Positions 17,495 to 26,025 of a stretch of DNA of 64,000 nt are shown here, piece by piece (position 1 is the stretch's first letter; each line of letters begins with the position of its first letter). Source of the DNA: JAUWKC01 sp035527845 (GTDB taxonomy: Bacteria > Planctomycetota > Phycisphaerae > Sedimentisphaerales > Anaerobacaceae); the NCBI GenBank assembly GCA_035527845.1, contig DATKZT010000020.1, forward strand, positions 30,192-94,191, in the 5' to 3' direction. Made by a program: the position numbers and the translations under genes. The notes under the pieces were generated by a model. It saw only the letters and a list, made by a program, of their open reading frames with translations, did not search any database and was not told the origin of the DNA.

Positions 17495-18542
17495 CAGCCG
17501 TCCTTAACTGAAGAATATGGGGTCTGTCATTCTGTGCTTTTTCAGCGAATGGAGACGCGGAGAGATATTGCATGATTTTGTCGTTTAGTTTTTCGGTGTG
17601 GTATTTCTTGGCGGCGAGGATCGCGTTCTTGATGGTTCGGCTTTGGCTGGAACCGTGACATATAAGGGCGGTGCCGTTAATGCCGAGCAGCAGTGCGCCG
17701 CCGTATTCGTTGTAGTCGTACTTCTTGTAGATTCTGGTCATTACAGGTTTGAACTTCATGGCCAGTCGCAGTTTTTCGGCGAGCAGCTCGTGCTTTATAG
17801 CCTTGAAGAGGCCGTCGACAAGGCCTTCGGTGAGCTTAAGGACAACGTTGCCAACGAAGCCATCGCAGATGGCGACATCACAAACGCCTTTGAAGATGTC
17901 TCTTCCTTCGATATTGCCGACAAAGTTGATATTGGGGTCGGCCCTCAGAAACTCTCTGGCTTTCTTGACGACTTCATTTCCTTTGGCGTCTTCCTGCCCG
18001 ATGCTCATGATACCAACTCTCGGATTCTCAATTCTGAGCAGGTGTTTTGAATAAATAGAGGCCATGACGGCATATTGGTAAAGATTGATGGGCTTGCACG
18101 CGATGTTTGCGCCGACATCGCAGATGGTGACGGGCCCTTCGAAGGTTGGGAAAACGACGGCGATTCCCGGTCGGTTTATTCCCGGCAGATTTCTCATGCG
18201 CATTTGAAAAGCGGCGACGCAGGCGCCGGTATTTCCGGCGGAAATGACCGCATCAGCTTGGTCCCTTTTTGCGAGCTTGGCAAGAACGGAGATGGAGCTC
18301 TTGACCTTTCTTCGCAGACTCTCGATGGGTGGGTCGTCCATAGCAATGACTTCGGGGGCCTCAATGAGGCTGATGTCGCCTTCGCGGGAGGTTTCAGAAG
18401 GCAATAGAGGCTCTATCGTCCCGCGGGGACCCACGAGGATCAATTCGTCGTCCTCGGCAAGCCACTGTATTGACTCGAGGGCGCCGGCGATAATTTCAGC
18501 GGGTGCATTATCACCACCCATTGCGTCGATTGCGATTCGCAT
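17478..18542 (-). CDS. plsX: Phosphate acyltransferase PlsX
   Basis: 354 residues. It converts acyl-ACP to acyl-phosphate for phosphatidic acid synthesis at the membrane face. The N-terminal IAIDAMGGDNAP motif is diagnostic, and SAGNTGA follows near residue 108. It begins six bases after rpmF and overlaps fabH. The rpmF-plsX-fabH-fabD-fabG-acpP-fabF order is the classic bacterial one. Confidence 0.96.
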   Translation of the reverse strand: MRIAIDAMGGDNAPAEIIAGALESIQWLAEDDELILVGPRGTIEPLLPSETSREGDISLIEAPEVIAMDDPPIESLRRKVKSSISVLAKLAKRDQADAVISAGNTGACVAAFQMRMRNLPGINRPGIAVVFPTFEGPVTICDVGANIACKPINLYQYAVMASIYSKHLLRIENPRVGIMSIGQEDAKGNEVVKKAREFLRADPNINFVGNIEGRDIFKGVCDVAICDGFVGNVVLKLTEGLVDGLFKAIKHELLAEKLRLAMKFKPVMTRIYKKYDYNEYGGALLLGINGTALICHGSSQSRTIKNAILAAKKYHTEKLNDKIMQYLSASPFAEKAQNDRPHILQLRTADERTD

Positions 18543-18548
18543 TTTTGA

Positions 18549-18734
18549 CTACTCTTGTTCCTTAGCGAGCTTCAGCGTAATTCTCGGATTGACATAACCG
18601 CAGTTTGAACAGGCGGCGTGGGGCAGCTTTGCATTATCACATTTGGGGCATACCGAGTAGTTGACGGGTCTGAGCCTGTGGTGGCTGCGACGGATCCGTG
18701 TTCTACTCTTACTTGTCTTTTTAACTGGTAACAT
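18549..18734 (-). CDS. rpmF: 50S ribosomal protein bL32
   Basis: 61 residues. MLPVKKTSKSRTRIRRSHH is the basic N-terminus of bL32, followed by a zinc-ribbon pair CPKC...CSNC, so this is the C+ form of the protein. First gene of the fatty acid cluster, as in many bacteria, linking lipid supply to ribosome production. Confidence 0.93.
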   Translation of the reverse strand: MLPVKKTSKSRTRIRRSHHRLRPVNYSVCPKCDNAKLPHAACSNCGYVNPRITLKLAKEQE

Positions 18735-19127
18735 TTTTCAAACGACTCCATCTATCTTGAAAAGCAGTAACACATGCAAGGGCAAATGCCAGAATCACAA
18801 AGGATATTTCTTGTGGTTTGCTTTGTCAAGTCAAATCCGTTGAAAGGCAAGGCAGGGGTGCGATTCACGTTTGTAGGTGGATTCTTTGCCCGTATCATCG
18901 CCCCCGTTTCTTCCCGATTCGTTTCCCCCCGTTGTCATTCCCGCGAAAGCGGGAATCCAGCCCCCCTCGAAAGACCTGCACGACCATACAAGCCCGATAG
19001 CCTGCCTTCCTACCTACAAATATGAAGTGCACCCGCAAGGCAGGGGGTGGGCAAGAATCTGCCATTACCTCTTGATAACGTGCGATGCACGTGTTAGTCT
19101 GTGGTCATTTGATTAAGGAGGTTATTT
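18735..19127. other. Intergenic region with a palindromic repeat
   Basis: Divergent promoters for rpmF (minus) and the membrane protein gene (plus) must lie here. Apart from the repeat at 18933-18960 and the AAGGAGG site before 19128 I see no gene. Confidence 0.6.
18933..18960. repeat. Dispersed palindrome ATTCCCGCGAAAGCGGGAAT
   Basis: TTCCCGC-GAAA-GCGGGAA is a perfect stem with a GAAA tetraloop inside a GTCATTCC...GGAATCCAG frame. I know this element from the intergenic regions of many bacteria, where it behaves as a mobile REP/MITE-like repeat. Confidence 0.8.
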
Positions 19128-20021
19128 GTGGAATTGTCATGGCTAATGAGATTAAGGATTATGGCTTCGGTCGGCACGGGGGTGATTCTGGTGGGAATCC
19201 TGGGTTGGCGGCTGGTTGAGCCGCCGGAGCCTTCAGGGCCCGTATATTACGGCACTATAACGGGCGGCGGCGGCATATTTCTGCTGGTTTTGGCGTTTTT
19301 TGCAGGTTTGATAGGCTTTTTTGCGTCTTGGCCGTACGGCAGGGAGATCGGCATATTGGCCGCACCGGCGGGATTGGCGGTAATGGCGTTGCGTTCCGGC
19401 AGTATGGCGGAATTAATAAGGCAAAATACCGCTTTGGAGCAGCGGCAAGCGGTTTTTGCGGCGCTGGGTTGGGAACCACCTTTCTGGCTGAGTATTGTTG
19501 CGATGGGTTTTGCGGGCGTTCTGTTGGGCCAGAGGCTGTTATCGAAGCGTGCGCCGGGCGAGTCGCAGGCGGAAGCTAAGTCGAGCCCTGGCATGTACTT
19601 AAGTGGTGCAATTGCTCTGATTGGCACAGTTTTGGCAGTTCAGGTTTTCATAAGGCTGTTTGCTCAGGATGTTGGTGTCTCTGACACTCAGTTTGGGCGA
19701 GTTGTGGGTCAGCCTGCGGTGGGTCAGATCGCATTTGGCGTGGTGTTGTCTTTTGGGATAGCGGGTTTTCTTGCCAAGAGGTTTCTGAATGTCAGCTACA
19801 TCTGGTCCGGGGCGGCCACTTCGTTGGTAACTGCTTTTTCTGTAGGTGTTTACGTAAAACCTGCCATGTTAGAACATTCTTGTCGCTATTGGCCTGGGGT
19901 GTTCTTTGTGAATCCTGTGCTGTGCGTGCTGCCCGTACAGATGGTGGCGTTTGGGGTCTTGGGCTCGATTTGGGGCTATTGGATGGCAGTGCGGTATAGC
20001 TGTTGGCGGAAACACGCGTAG
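19128..20021 (+). CDS. Polytopic membrane protein of unknown function
   Basis: 297 residues starting at GTG, supported by AAGGAGG seven bases upstream. Around seven to eight hydrophobic segments, with a Gly-rich loop (ITGGGGIFLL) and a soluble loop near residues 100-120 and 140-155. No transporter signature that I recognise. Its C-terminus ends in a basic, Trp-rich stretch. The next gene, csrA, is 318 bases further on, so cotranscription is uncertain. Confidence 0.65.
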   Translation: MELSWLMRLRIMASVGTGVILVGILGWRLVEPPEPSGPVYYGTITGGGGIFLLVLAFFAGLIGFFASWPYGREIGILAAPAGLAVMALRSGSMAELIRQNTALEQRQAVFAALGWEPPFWLSIVAMGFAGVLLGQRLLSKRAPGESQAEAKSSPGMYLSGAIALIGTVLAVQVFIRLFAQDVGVSDTQFGRVVGQPAVGQIAFGVVLSFGIAGFLAKRFLNVSYIWSGAATSLVTAFSVGVYVKPAMLEHSCRYWPGVFFVNPVLCVLPVQMVAFGVLGSIWGYWMAVRYSCWRKHA

Positions 20022-20339
20022 GGCGGCAGGGGGCCGGCGGTTAGAATTTGATTCATCTTTTTCGGATTAGGCTCTCTTAGATAAGTATATATAATTTAAG
20101 TAGTTACGCGCAGAATGGCCCATAATCAGCGATTATTGGCCAAGAGTCTTCAAAAAGGACTGTTTTTGGTCTTGGAATTGGCCGAAAATATATTTGTCCG
20201 AGGCCTGCCGGTCGGACTTGGTCGGAGTAACTTGTTGTACAGCAACGAGATAGAAGAGGCCTGGCGAGACGAAGAGGCGAACACATAGGATTATTCTTTC
20301 GTAGAGCTTAGTGAGACCAGCCGACAAAAGGAGTTGAAA
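20022..20339. other. csrA upstream region
   Basis: Contains a TATATAATTT box near 20084-20094 and a hairpin with GGCC ends at about 20118-20142; neither is strong enough to call a promoter or terminator alone. CAAAAGGAG at 20325-20333 is the csrA ribosome-binding site. Confidence 0.4.
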
Positions 20340-20543
20340 ATGTTGGTTTTGAGCAGACAAAAAGATGAGTCCATAATGATCGGGGAAAACGTCGAGGTCA
20401 CGATTGTTGATGTGCGAGGCGACAAGGTGCGTTTGGGTATAACGGCTCCGAAGGAGATACCGGTCCATCGGCGTGAAGTTTACGACGCGATCAAGCGCGA
20501 GCAGAGTGCAAAGCAGGCCGAGCAGCAAGAAACATCAGGATAA
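20340..20543 (+). CDS. csrA: Carbon storage regulator CsrA
   Basis: 67 residues from ATG 20340; the TTG six bases upstream is rejected because AGGAG fits the ATG. MLVLSRQKDESIMIGENVEVTIVDVRGDKVRLGI is the RNA-binding beta-strand core, with Arg in RLGI and PVHRREV near the C-terminus, as in known CsrA dimers. It binds GGA motifs in mRNA leaders to repress or stabilise them. In a genome with long leaders such as those seen at 56.7-57.1 kb it could control many envelope genes. No FliW gene is in the window. Confidence 0.96.
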   Translation: MLVLSRQKDESIMIGENVEVTIVDVRGDKVRLGITAPKEIPVHRREVYDAIKREQSAKQAEQQETSG

Positions 20544-20567
20544 GACGCCTTTGGGAAGGATAGAGTG

Positions 20568-20607
20568 ACGTCCTGTATGGATTTGGCATCCAATAGGACG
20601 TTTTTTT
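20568..20607 (+). terminator. Intrinsic terminator of csrA
   Basis: ACGTCCT at 20568-20574 pairs with AGGACGT at 20595-20601, followed by TTTTTTT. It begins 24 bases after the csrA stop. Confidence 0.85.
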
Positions 20608-20626
20608 ATGCGCAGACAAGCTGCAA

Positions 20627-20863
20627 TCAACGGATGGTTCTCTCAGAGGGCCAGGATGGAGCAGGAGCCGCGGGAGAGGCGGTGTCGGTGGCGGGGGTGG
20701 TCAGCCGGGCGGGATTCTGTGAGTCTTTTTCCGCCGGGCTGGCTGCTTGCCCGTTCCCCTGGGGCCAAAAAACATAACCCAAAACAACAACCCCAAAAAC
20801 CAAAACCATACACGCAATTATCTTCAGCCAAAATCTGTTCACGATTATCACCGACCCTTCCAT
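20627..20863 (-). CDS. Possible small single-pass membrane protein
   Basis: 78 residues: a short N-terminus, one strong transmembrane helix (LKIIACMVLVFGVVVLGYVFW, about 13-33) and a Pro/Ala/Ser/Thr-rich low-complexity tail. GAGGG lies about 12 bases before the ATG, a weak site. No family recognised. It could be chance, but the helix is typical of genuine small proteins. Confidence 0.4.
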   Translation of the reverse strand: MEGSVIIVNRFWLKIIACMVLVFGVVVLGYVFWPQGNGQAASPAEKDSQNPARLTTPATDTASPAAPAPSWPSERTIR

Positions 20864-21064
20864 AATATGTGACCCTCATCAGCTTACTAATGCAGTATTT
20901 CGTATAAGAACTCTGCGTCCTGTGAAAAAGCGTATAAGCTCCTACAATGTCCACGATGCATTTGTAGTACACCTTACACCCTTACAGCGACCTAAGTCTT
21001 CTTCCTTGCCAATCCCAGGTTAGCGTGCTTATACTTGCCCCGATTCGATCCCCTATTCGACAGT

Positions 21065-21535
21065 TCAGTCTGGCTCTTTGATCCCCAGCACCCAAGGTAC
21101 TTTCGCATCAAAGATAATCCGTACCACTGGGAGGTTGCCAAAAGCGACGGGCACCAACTCACGTTTTGATGAGAAACACCACGAGAAGTTTTCATTAACC
21201 TTCAGAAAGACAGTTGGTTTCCCATTGGCAGCCCCCAGTTCAGACCCTACCCTTTGGATGCTCCCTACGAAGTGCAGCAAGCCACCGTAATGGTGCCACC
21301 CAGATCGCACCCTGCAAAAGTGATACACCTCTGCCTCCTTTGTAAAATCAACTCCAAGTTTGTCTAGAACCTTGGTCGCTTCTTCAGGATATACGTGCTT
21401 CCGGGCTCTCGCGAAGTTAAGGCAAGGCTCACATCCACATCGCTCCACACCGCCCGATTCAATCTGAATGTACACCTTACGCGTCGTCTCTGCATCGTAG
21501 CTAATAAGCCATGGCCCGAGACTGATAGTTTCCAT
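21065..21535 (-). CDS. Candidate immunity protein for the adjacent RHS toxin
   Basis: 156 residues, soluble, no signal peptide. It starts 27 bases after the RHS-tip gene on the same strand, the standard toxin-immunity arrangement. Visible are METISLGPWLISYD, a CGCEPC cluster, a helix with YPEEATKVLDKLGVDFTKEAEVYHF, and HHYGGLLHFVGSI. From memory this pattern (RCGC..C.NF, then YPPEA..L...LGID...EAEVYE and YGGWFHFVG) occurs in a family of small proteins in many bacteria, which I believe lacks an experimentally proven function. The immunity role is inference from position. Confidence 0.6.
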   Translation of the reverse strand: METISLGPWLISYDAETTRKVYIQIESGGVERCGCEPCLNFARARKHVYPEEATKVLDKLGVDFTKEAEVYHFCRVRSGWHHYGGLLHFVGSIQRVGSELGAANGKPTVFLKVNENFSWCFSSKRELVPVAFGNLPVVRIIFDAKVPWVLGIKEPD

Positions 21536-21562
21536 GTCGTTAGTCCCACCTCTTTGTCATAC

Positions 21563-22552
21563 TCAACTTGGATTAGTGGCCCAAAACGATCCTATTTTGA
21601 CCATCCCGTTCTGGACCACACCAGTCACTGTCAGAATTACGCCATTGACGTTCACCACTATGCCCTCCAACAACTGCTCTTCACTATAACTACCCGTGTT
21701 CACTGCCCTCTCAAGTGCTCTCCCTACCGCGGTGCCAGCATCTTTCTGAGAGCCGCAAAACATTCTTAGGAGCGGAGTAAAGTTACGGCCTGGTTTGTTG
21801 AAAATATGGTTCAACTTGTTCGGCTGTAGGGACTCGGGATCAAATCTCGCTTGCTGTGCCGATCTGCCGCTCAGGTTTACCCCATTGAGCATCGCGGACA
21901 GTTCGTACATCTTTACCCCCGCCCAATAATATATCCGTTGCGCCAATTCCCACACCTTCCCGAGAAATGCCATGCTTGACGAGGCCGCCATCTTAACACG
22001 AGTTGTCGTAGCTGCCCATAATTCGCCCAACGTTTCCTCGCCGCTCGGATCTATATTGTCTATCGGGTCATTAAGACAGTAGAGGTATCTGTGTAGCGTC
22101 AGCGGTTCCCGGAATTTGCCTGTGACCGGGTCTCTGGTGGTGAATCGAGCAAGGTACGGGTCGTATTGTCTTGCGCGGAGGTAGTATTGGCCGATTTCGT
22201 CGTCGTAGTACTGGCCCGTGAACATGAAGCGGTTTTTCAAAGTCGCGTCCTGCTGGGTTTCCGAAGGATAAGTCTCGCCGAACGGCGTGTACGTGTAGCG
22301 GTCAACTACGTTAACCTGACTGCTTTCGTAATTGATTATCTGGCGGACGCTGCCGAGGCGGTCGTGCAGGTAGAAGTACTTGTTGGTTGTGGCGGGGGCG
22401 CCATCGTGCTGGGCGATTATCTGCCCGTTGGCGTAGATGTAGGCCTTTTCAACGGTGCTGCCATTTAGCTCCATAAGTATCACCGGCAGACCTTCCACAA
22501 CATCGACGACGTACTTGCGGACCATATTGCTCGGCAATCCTGCGTTTTTCAT
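21563..22552 (-). CDS. RHS-repeat tip with C-terminal toxin-like domain, N-terminally truncated
   Basis: 329 residues. Residues 1-165 are the end of an RHS/YD-repeat shell: YFYLHDRLGSVRQI, then the RHS core motif FTGQYYDDEIGQYYLRARQYDPYLARFTTRDP and LHRYLYCLNDPIDNIDPSGE. Residues beyond about 170 diverge into a linker and a C-terminal domain beginning SLQPNKLNHIFNKPGRNF and ending MVKIGSFWATNPS, which resembles the variable nuclease-like tips of polymorphic toxins. The thousand-residue shell and secretion signal are missing; just upstream another frame reads NAGNIRLGYNRD, typical of RHS, so the gene is probably an orphan or frameshifted cassette. Confidence 0.75.
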   Translation of the reverse strand: MKNAGLPSNMVRKYVVDVVEGLPVILMELNGSTVEKAYIYANGQIIAQHDGAPATTNKYFYLHDRLGSVRQIINYESSQVNVVDRYTYTPFGETYPSETQQDATLKNRFMFTGQYYDDEIGQYYLRARQYDPYLARFTTRDPVTGKFREPLTLHRYLYCLNDPIDNIDPSGEETLGELWAATTTRVKMAASSSMAFLGKVWELAQRIYYWAGVKMYELSAMLNGVNLSGRSAQQARFDPESLQPNKLNHIFNKPGRNFTPLLRMFCGSQKDAGTAVGRALERAVNTGSYSEEQLLEGIVVNVNGVILTVTGVVQNGMVKIGSFWATNPS

Positions 22553-22844
22553 CCCGGTTGTATCCCAGCCTTATGTTGCCCGCGTTCTGAGTCATATTAT
22601 CATTTTTGTCGCGGGAAAGCGAGAAATATTTCGGGTCCTCATGGGGCCTTGGGAGCCTGCGAGGGTGTGGCCCTTTGGCCGGAGGGCAGAACCCCGGGCG
22701 AACCGCTGGCCCGAATGGGTCGGGGCTTTTTGGTTGTGATATGGCAAGGGCGGTGGTATAAGATTATGTTGCAGCCGTTGGTATTGGGGTGGCGTTGGTT
22801 TATGAAACGCACGAGAGTGAAACAGCGATTTTGGGCGGGAAGTT
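22553..22844. other. Gap with RHS-like coding remnant
   Basis: On the minus strand at about 22560-22605 a different frame encodes an RHS-like NAGNIRLGYNRD stretch. The rest shows no gene; the next plus-strand gene has GGGAAG just before its ATG. Confidence 0.4.
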
Positions 22845-24218
22845 ATGGGATGTAGTAATTCGACCTGTGGCCGTTCTATTATAGGGTTAGTTACACTGGG
22901 TCTTTCGGTTGTATTGGCGCAGGGCTGCGGCCCGAAAGATGTTCGTACCCTCGGCGCCGGCACCGCACCAACCGAAGGGCAGATTTCCAAGGAGGAGCTG
23001 CGCCAACAGCTTGACAACTTCTCGGAATTCTTCAAAGCGACGCTGAGGCAGACAGCGAGCGACTTGAATGAGCGTCTCAAAACGCCCAGAGCGGAAAAGA
23101 CCACGCTCCAGATGAGGGCCCGAATGGTCCAGGGCCTCAACGCGATGACGGAACAGGATGACCCGGTTGTTGCGTTCATAGAAACCTGGGCACTCTGCGT
23201 GCGATTGAGAATATATCTCCAGGAAGGCGAGGGCGGTTCCCTTTACGGAGATGCTCAGGACATCGCTGCAAGCGCCGCCAAAACGCTGGAAGATGAGATC
23301 GAACGCATCGGACACGTCTTTCTCAAAGACGATGTCTTCGATGCCACTCGCAAAAATATAAACGAGTTTGCCGCCGGCTACCCCATCAAGGGCGCCTTCT
23401 CCAACACCATAGTGTATGCAACCGAAGTGAAAAAGGGCGAGTCCAACCCATTCATGAATGTGGTTAGAATACCCATGTCCCCCTTCCGCGCCATGGAAGG
23501 CGTGGACAGAACCGCCACAGCCGTCCAACAGTTCAGGGATACCGCCGAACACTTTTCCGACATCGTCCGCGAGCTGCCCGAATCCTCACGCTGGCAGCTC
23601 CTGCTCCTGCTCTATGATTTGCAGGAAACAGAAATGACCAAATCCTTCCTGGGAAGTCTGGAGCGGTTCTCCGAAAGCAGCGCCAGGCTGGCCGAGAGTT
23701 CTGAAAAACTGCCTGAGCGGCTGCGGCAGCAAATGACCCTGTTTGTGGATGACATTGATAAGAAACAGGCTAATCTTCAGACATCGCTCGAAAAGGCAGA
23801 AAAGACCGCAACAGCCGTGACCGCCGCCCTCGATAAGCTCGATGAAACGGCAAGTTCTCTCGACACCCTTGCCGGCGGCGTTTCCGAGACCGCCGCTGCG
23901 TGGCAGGCCGCTGCAGAAGCCACAACCAAAACCGTACAGGAATTTGCCAAAGGCAGACAATCCGACAAACCGGAGTCTTCCTTCACGCTCAGCGAATACC
24001 GGCAAGCCATAGAGCAGACCTCACAAGCCGCAGCGGAGCTTGAGAACCTTGTCGCACAGGTGAATGACCTTGCGGAGTCTAAGGCCTTTGAGGCGTTGAT
24101 AGACCACGTGACTCTGCGCCTGGTCGAATTTGTGTTGTTCTTATTCGCTGTGGCTCTTGTGTATCGTATTATCCTCACCCGTATGAAAAAGCCGAAAACC
24201 GCCAATGCGCCAAAGTAG
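22845..24218 (+). CDS. Envelope coiled-coil protein with lipoprotein-like N-terminus and C-terminal helix
   Basis: 457 residues. The N-terminus (LVTLGLSVVLAQGCGP) looks like a lipoprotein signal, but Ala sits at -3 where Leu, Val or Ile is usual, so lipidation is uncertain. Residues 260-400 are long heptad-rich helices (SLERFSESSARLAESSEKLPERLRQQM; DELETASS-type repeats), and about 427-446 are one transmembrane helix (LVEFVLFLFAVALVYRII) followed by a basic tail. The shape suggests a periplasm-spanning or MCP/tether-like structural protein. No catalytic motif; function unknown. Confidence 0.6.
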   Translation: MGCSNSTCGRSIIGLVTLGLSVVLAQGCGPKDVRTLGAGTAPTEGQISKEELRQQLDNFSEFFKATLRQTASDLNERLKTPRAEKTTLQMRARMVQGLNAMTEQDDPVVAFIETWALCVRLRIYLQEGEGGSLYGDAQDIAASAAKTLEDEIERIGHVFLKDDVFDATRKNINEFAAGYPIKGAFSNTIVYATEVKKGESNPFMNVVRIPMSPFRAMEGVDRTATAVQQFRDTAEHFSDIVRELPESSRWQLLLLLYDLQETEMTKSFLGSLERFSESSARLAESSEKLPERLRQQMTLFVDDIDKKQANLQTSLEKAEKTATAVTAALDKLDETASSLDTLAGGVSETAAAWQAAAEATTKTVQEFAKGRQSDKPESSFTLSEYRQAIEQTSQAAAELENLVAQVNDLAESKAFEALIDHVTLRLVEFVLFLFAVALVYRIILTRMKKPKTANAPK

Positions 24219-24352
24219 TTTCGCTTTTCATCCTGTAATTGCCGGCGCTCTTGCTCGCAATAGGCGGATAGTAAGCCTTAATGTCCCCGCGCATCCGGCA
24301 TCCAATCGGGCAGTGTGATGTACACGATGACATGAATTCTGCGGGCCTTGTC

Positions 24353-26023
24353 TTACATTCTCTTGTATCTTGGGCCGCCGGCGCCTTCAGGGGCGGTCCA
24401 GCGGATGTTGTCGAAGGGGCACTTTCGCTGGCAGGTTTTGCAGTGCAGGCAGTTCGAGGGATTGGCGGGCTTTACTTGGCCTTGAATCGTCTCATATACA
24501 CCGGCAGGACAGAAGGTGATACAGGGACTATCGAATCTCGGCGTGCATTTGCTTTCGCAAACAGCAGAATCGAGAATCGTCAGATGCGACGGCTGCTCCT
24601 CCCGATGTTCGGTGGCGGCGACGGCCGTGAACGTGTCCTTGTCGAAATCCTGGCCGGGCTTGAGGCGGTAACGGGTGGTGGTCATTGCCTTGTAGTCTTC
24701 TTCGATGCCGAATTCAGGCAGCAGACCGCCGAAGACCGACAGCGGCATGCCCTGCAAGGGGCCGAACTTCGCCACTGCCTGGCGGAAATTGCGGGCCGAT
24801 TTCATTTCTTTGCCGACGTTGGATTTTTCAATCAGCTCGGTATAGGCCGCCGCGGCAGTCTGCGGCGCATCTATGTTTTCGGCGATGGCCTTGGCCGCCT
24901 GCATGCCGGAGTCGATGGCGTTGTGCAGGCCCTTTATCTTCAGCATATTCACAAAGCCCGCACTGTCACCGAGTATCATTACGTTTCCTTTTCCGATGGC
25001 GCCGGTGTCGGGGTCTCTGGGGATGGCGTAATAGCCGCCTTCGGGAATCATTTTCGCGCCGGCCTCGACGACGGCGCCGCCATCAATAAACTGCCTGACG
25101 AATCTGTGGTTCTTGAAGCGGGTCAGTGCGTCCTGTGGATTGAAGTCGCAATATTTCCAGTCTGCACCGACAATCATACCGACCGAGAGATGGTCCTGCA
25201 AACCGGCGTATATGATACCGCCGCCGAACATTCCGGGGCCGACAAGGGGCGTCCAGATGGGATAGCCCATCGCGTGGACGACCCGGCCGGCGGTGAATTT
25301 GTTGAACTGCTCGGGCGAGACTTTTATCAGTTCCTTGACGCCGACGGAATAGAGCTGCGGACATTGTCTTTTCAGGCCGGCCTTTTCGATGAACTTCTCC
25401 GTCACCAGCCCGTCGCACCCTTCGGCGAGCACCACAAAGTCCGCCTTTATCGTTTCGCCCTCGACATAATTGGCCTGTCTTTGTCCTTCTTTGTCGAGTC
25501 CCTGGTCCACGAGCTTGACGCCGGTGGCTAACGAGGCTGAAGCGTCAAGCATGACGTCGGTTGCGGCAAACCCGGTTATGACTTCGACGTCGAGCTGCAT
25601 TGCTATTTGTCCGAGCCACTTTGTGAGTCGGCTTATTGAGACGGAGTAGTCGCCGAGATGCACCATCTGCCCGAAGCCGAGGCCGAGAACTCGGGCGAGT
25701 TTGATTGCGAAGAATATCTTAAATGAAAGTTTCTTGCCGAGCAGAAAGACGACGTTGTCTTTATCGACCTTATGGTCCAGGACTGTTTTTGCGTCTTCGG
25801 TTTCGCGCCAGCCGGGAACGGCCCCATCCAGCAACGTATGCAGCGGCTCAGCTTCCAGCACCGCGCCCGATAGATTGTGGTTGCCGAGGTCGGCCGCCTT
25901 TTCTATGACACAGACTTCGACGTCGGGCTTTAAGACTTTTAGCTCGATGGCGGTCGCCAGACCCGCAGGCCCCGCGCCGACCACGAGAACCTGAACTTTG
26001 TTGTAGTCTTTCGTCTCAGCCAT
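24353..26023 (-). CDS. Electron-transfer flavoprotein:quinone oxidoreductase
   Basis: 556 residues. It passes electrons from ETF to the membrane quinone pool. The N-terminal FAD site VLVVGAGPAGLATAIEL (near residues 9-25) and VLAEGCDGLVTEKF are present. The last 80 residues hold the ferredoxin-like [4Fe-4S] region with cysteines in CESKC, CITFC and NCLHCKTCQRKCPFDN. The upstream gene etfBA ends two bases before its start codon, so the two are one operon. Direction in vivo (acyl-CoA oxidation or reverse flow) cannot be told from sequence. Confidence 0.94.
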   Translation of the reverse strand: MAETKDYNKVQVLVVGAGPAGLATAIELKVLKPDVEVCVIEKAADLGNHNLSGAVLEAEPLHTLLDGAVPGWRETEDAKTVLDHKVDKDNVVFLLGKKLSFKIFFAIKLARVLGLGFGQMVHLGDYSVSISRLTKWLGQIAMQLDVEVITGFAATDVMLDASASLATGVKLVDQGLDKEGQRQANYVEGETIKADFVVLAEGCDGLVTEKFIEKAGLKRQCPQLYSVGVKELIKVSPEQFNKFTAGRVVHAMGYPIWTPLVGPGMFGGGIIYAGLQDHLSVGMIVGADWKYCDFNPQDALTRFKNHRFVRQFIDGGAVVEAGAKMIPEGGYYAIPRDPDTGAIGKGNVMILGDSAGFVNMLKIKGLHNAIDSGMQAAKAIAENIDAPQTAAAAYTELIEKSNVGKEMKSARNFRQAVAKFGPLQGMPLSVFGGLLPEFGIEEDYKAMTTTRYRLKPGQDFDKDTFTAVAATEHREEQPSHLTILDSAVCESKCTPRFDSPCITFCPAGVYETIQGQVKPANPSNCLHCKTCQRKCPFDNIRWTAPEGAGGPRYKRM

Positions 26024-26025
26024 TC

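Noticed and set aside
24281..25531. 416-codon open frame opposite ETF-QO
   Set aside because: Antisense shadow of a firmly identified gene.
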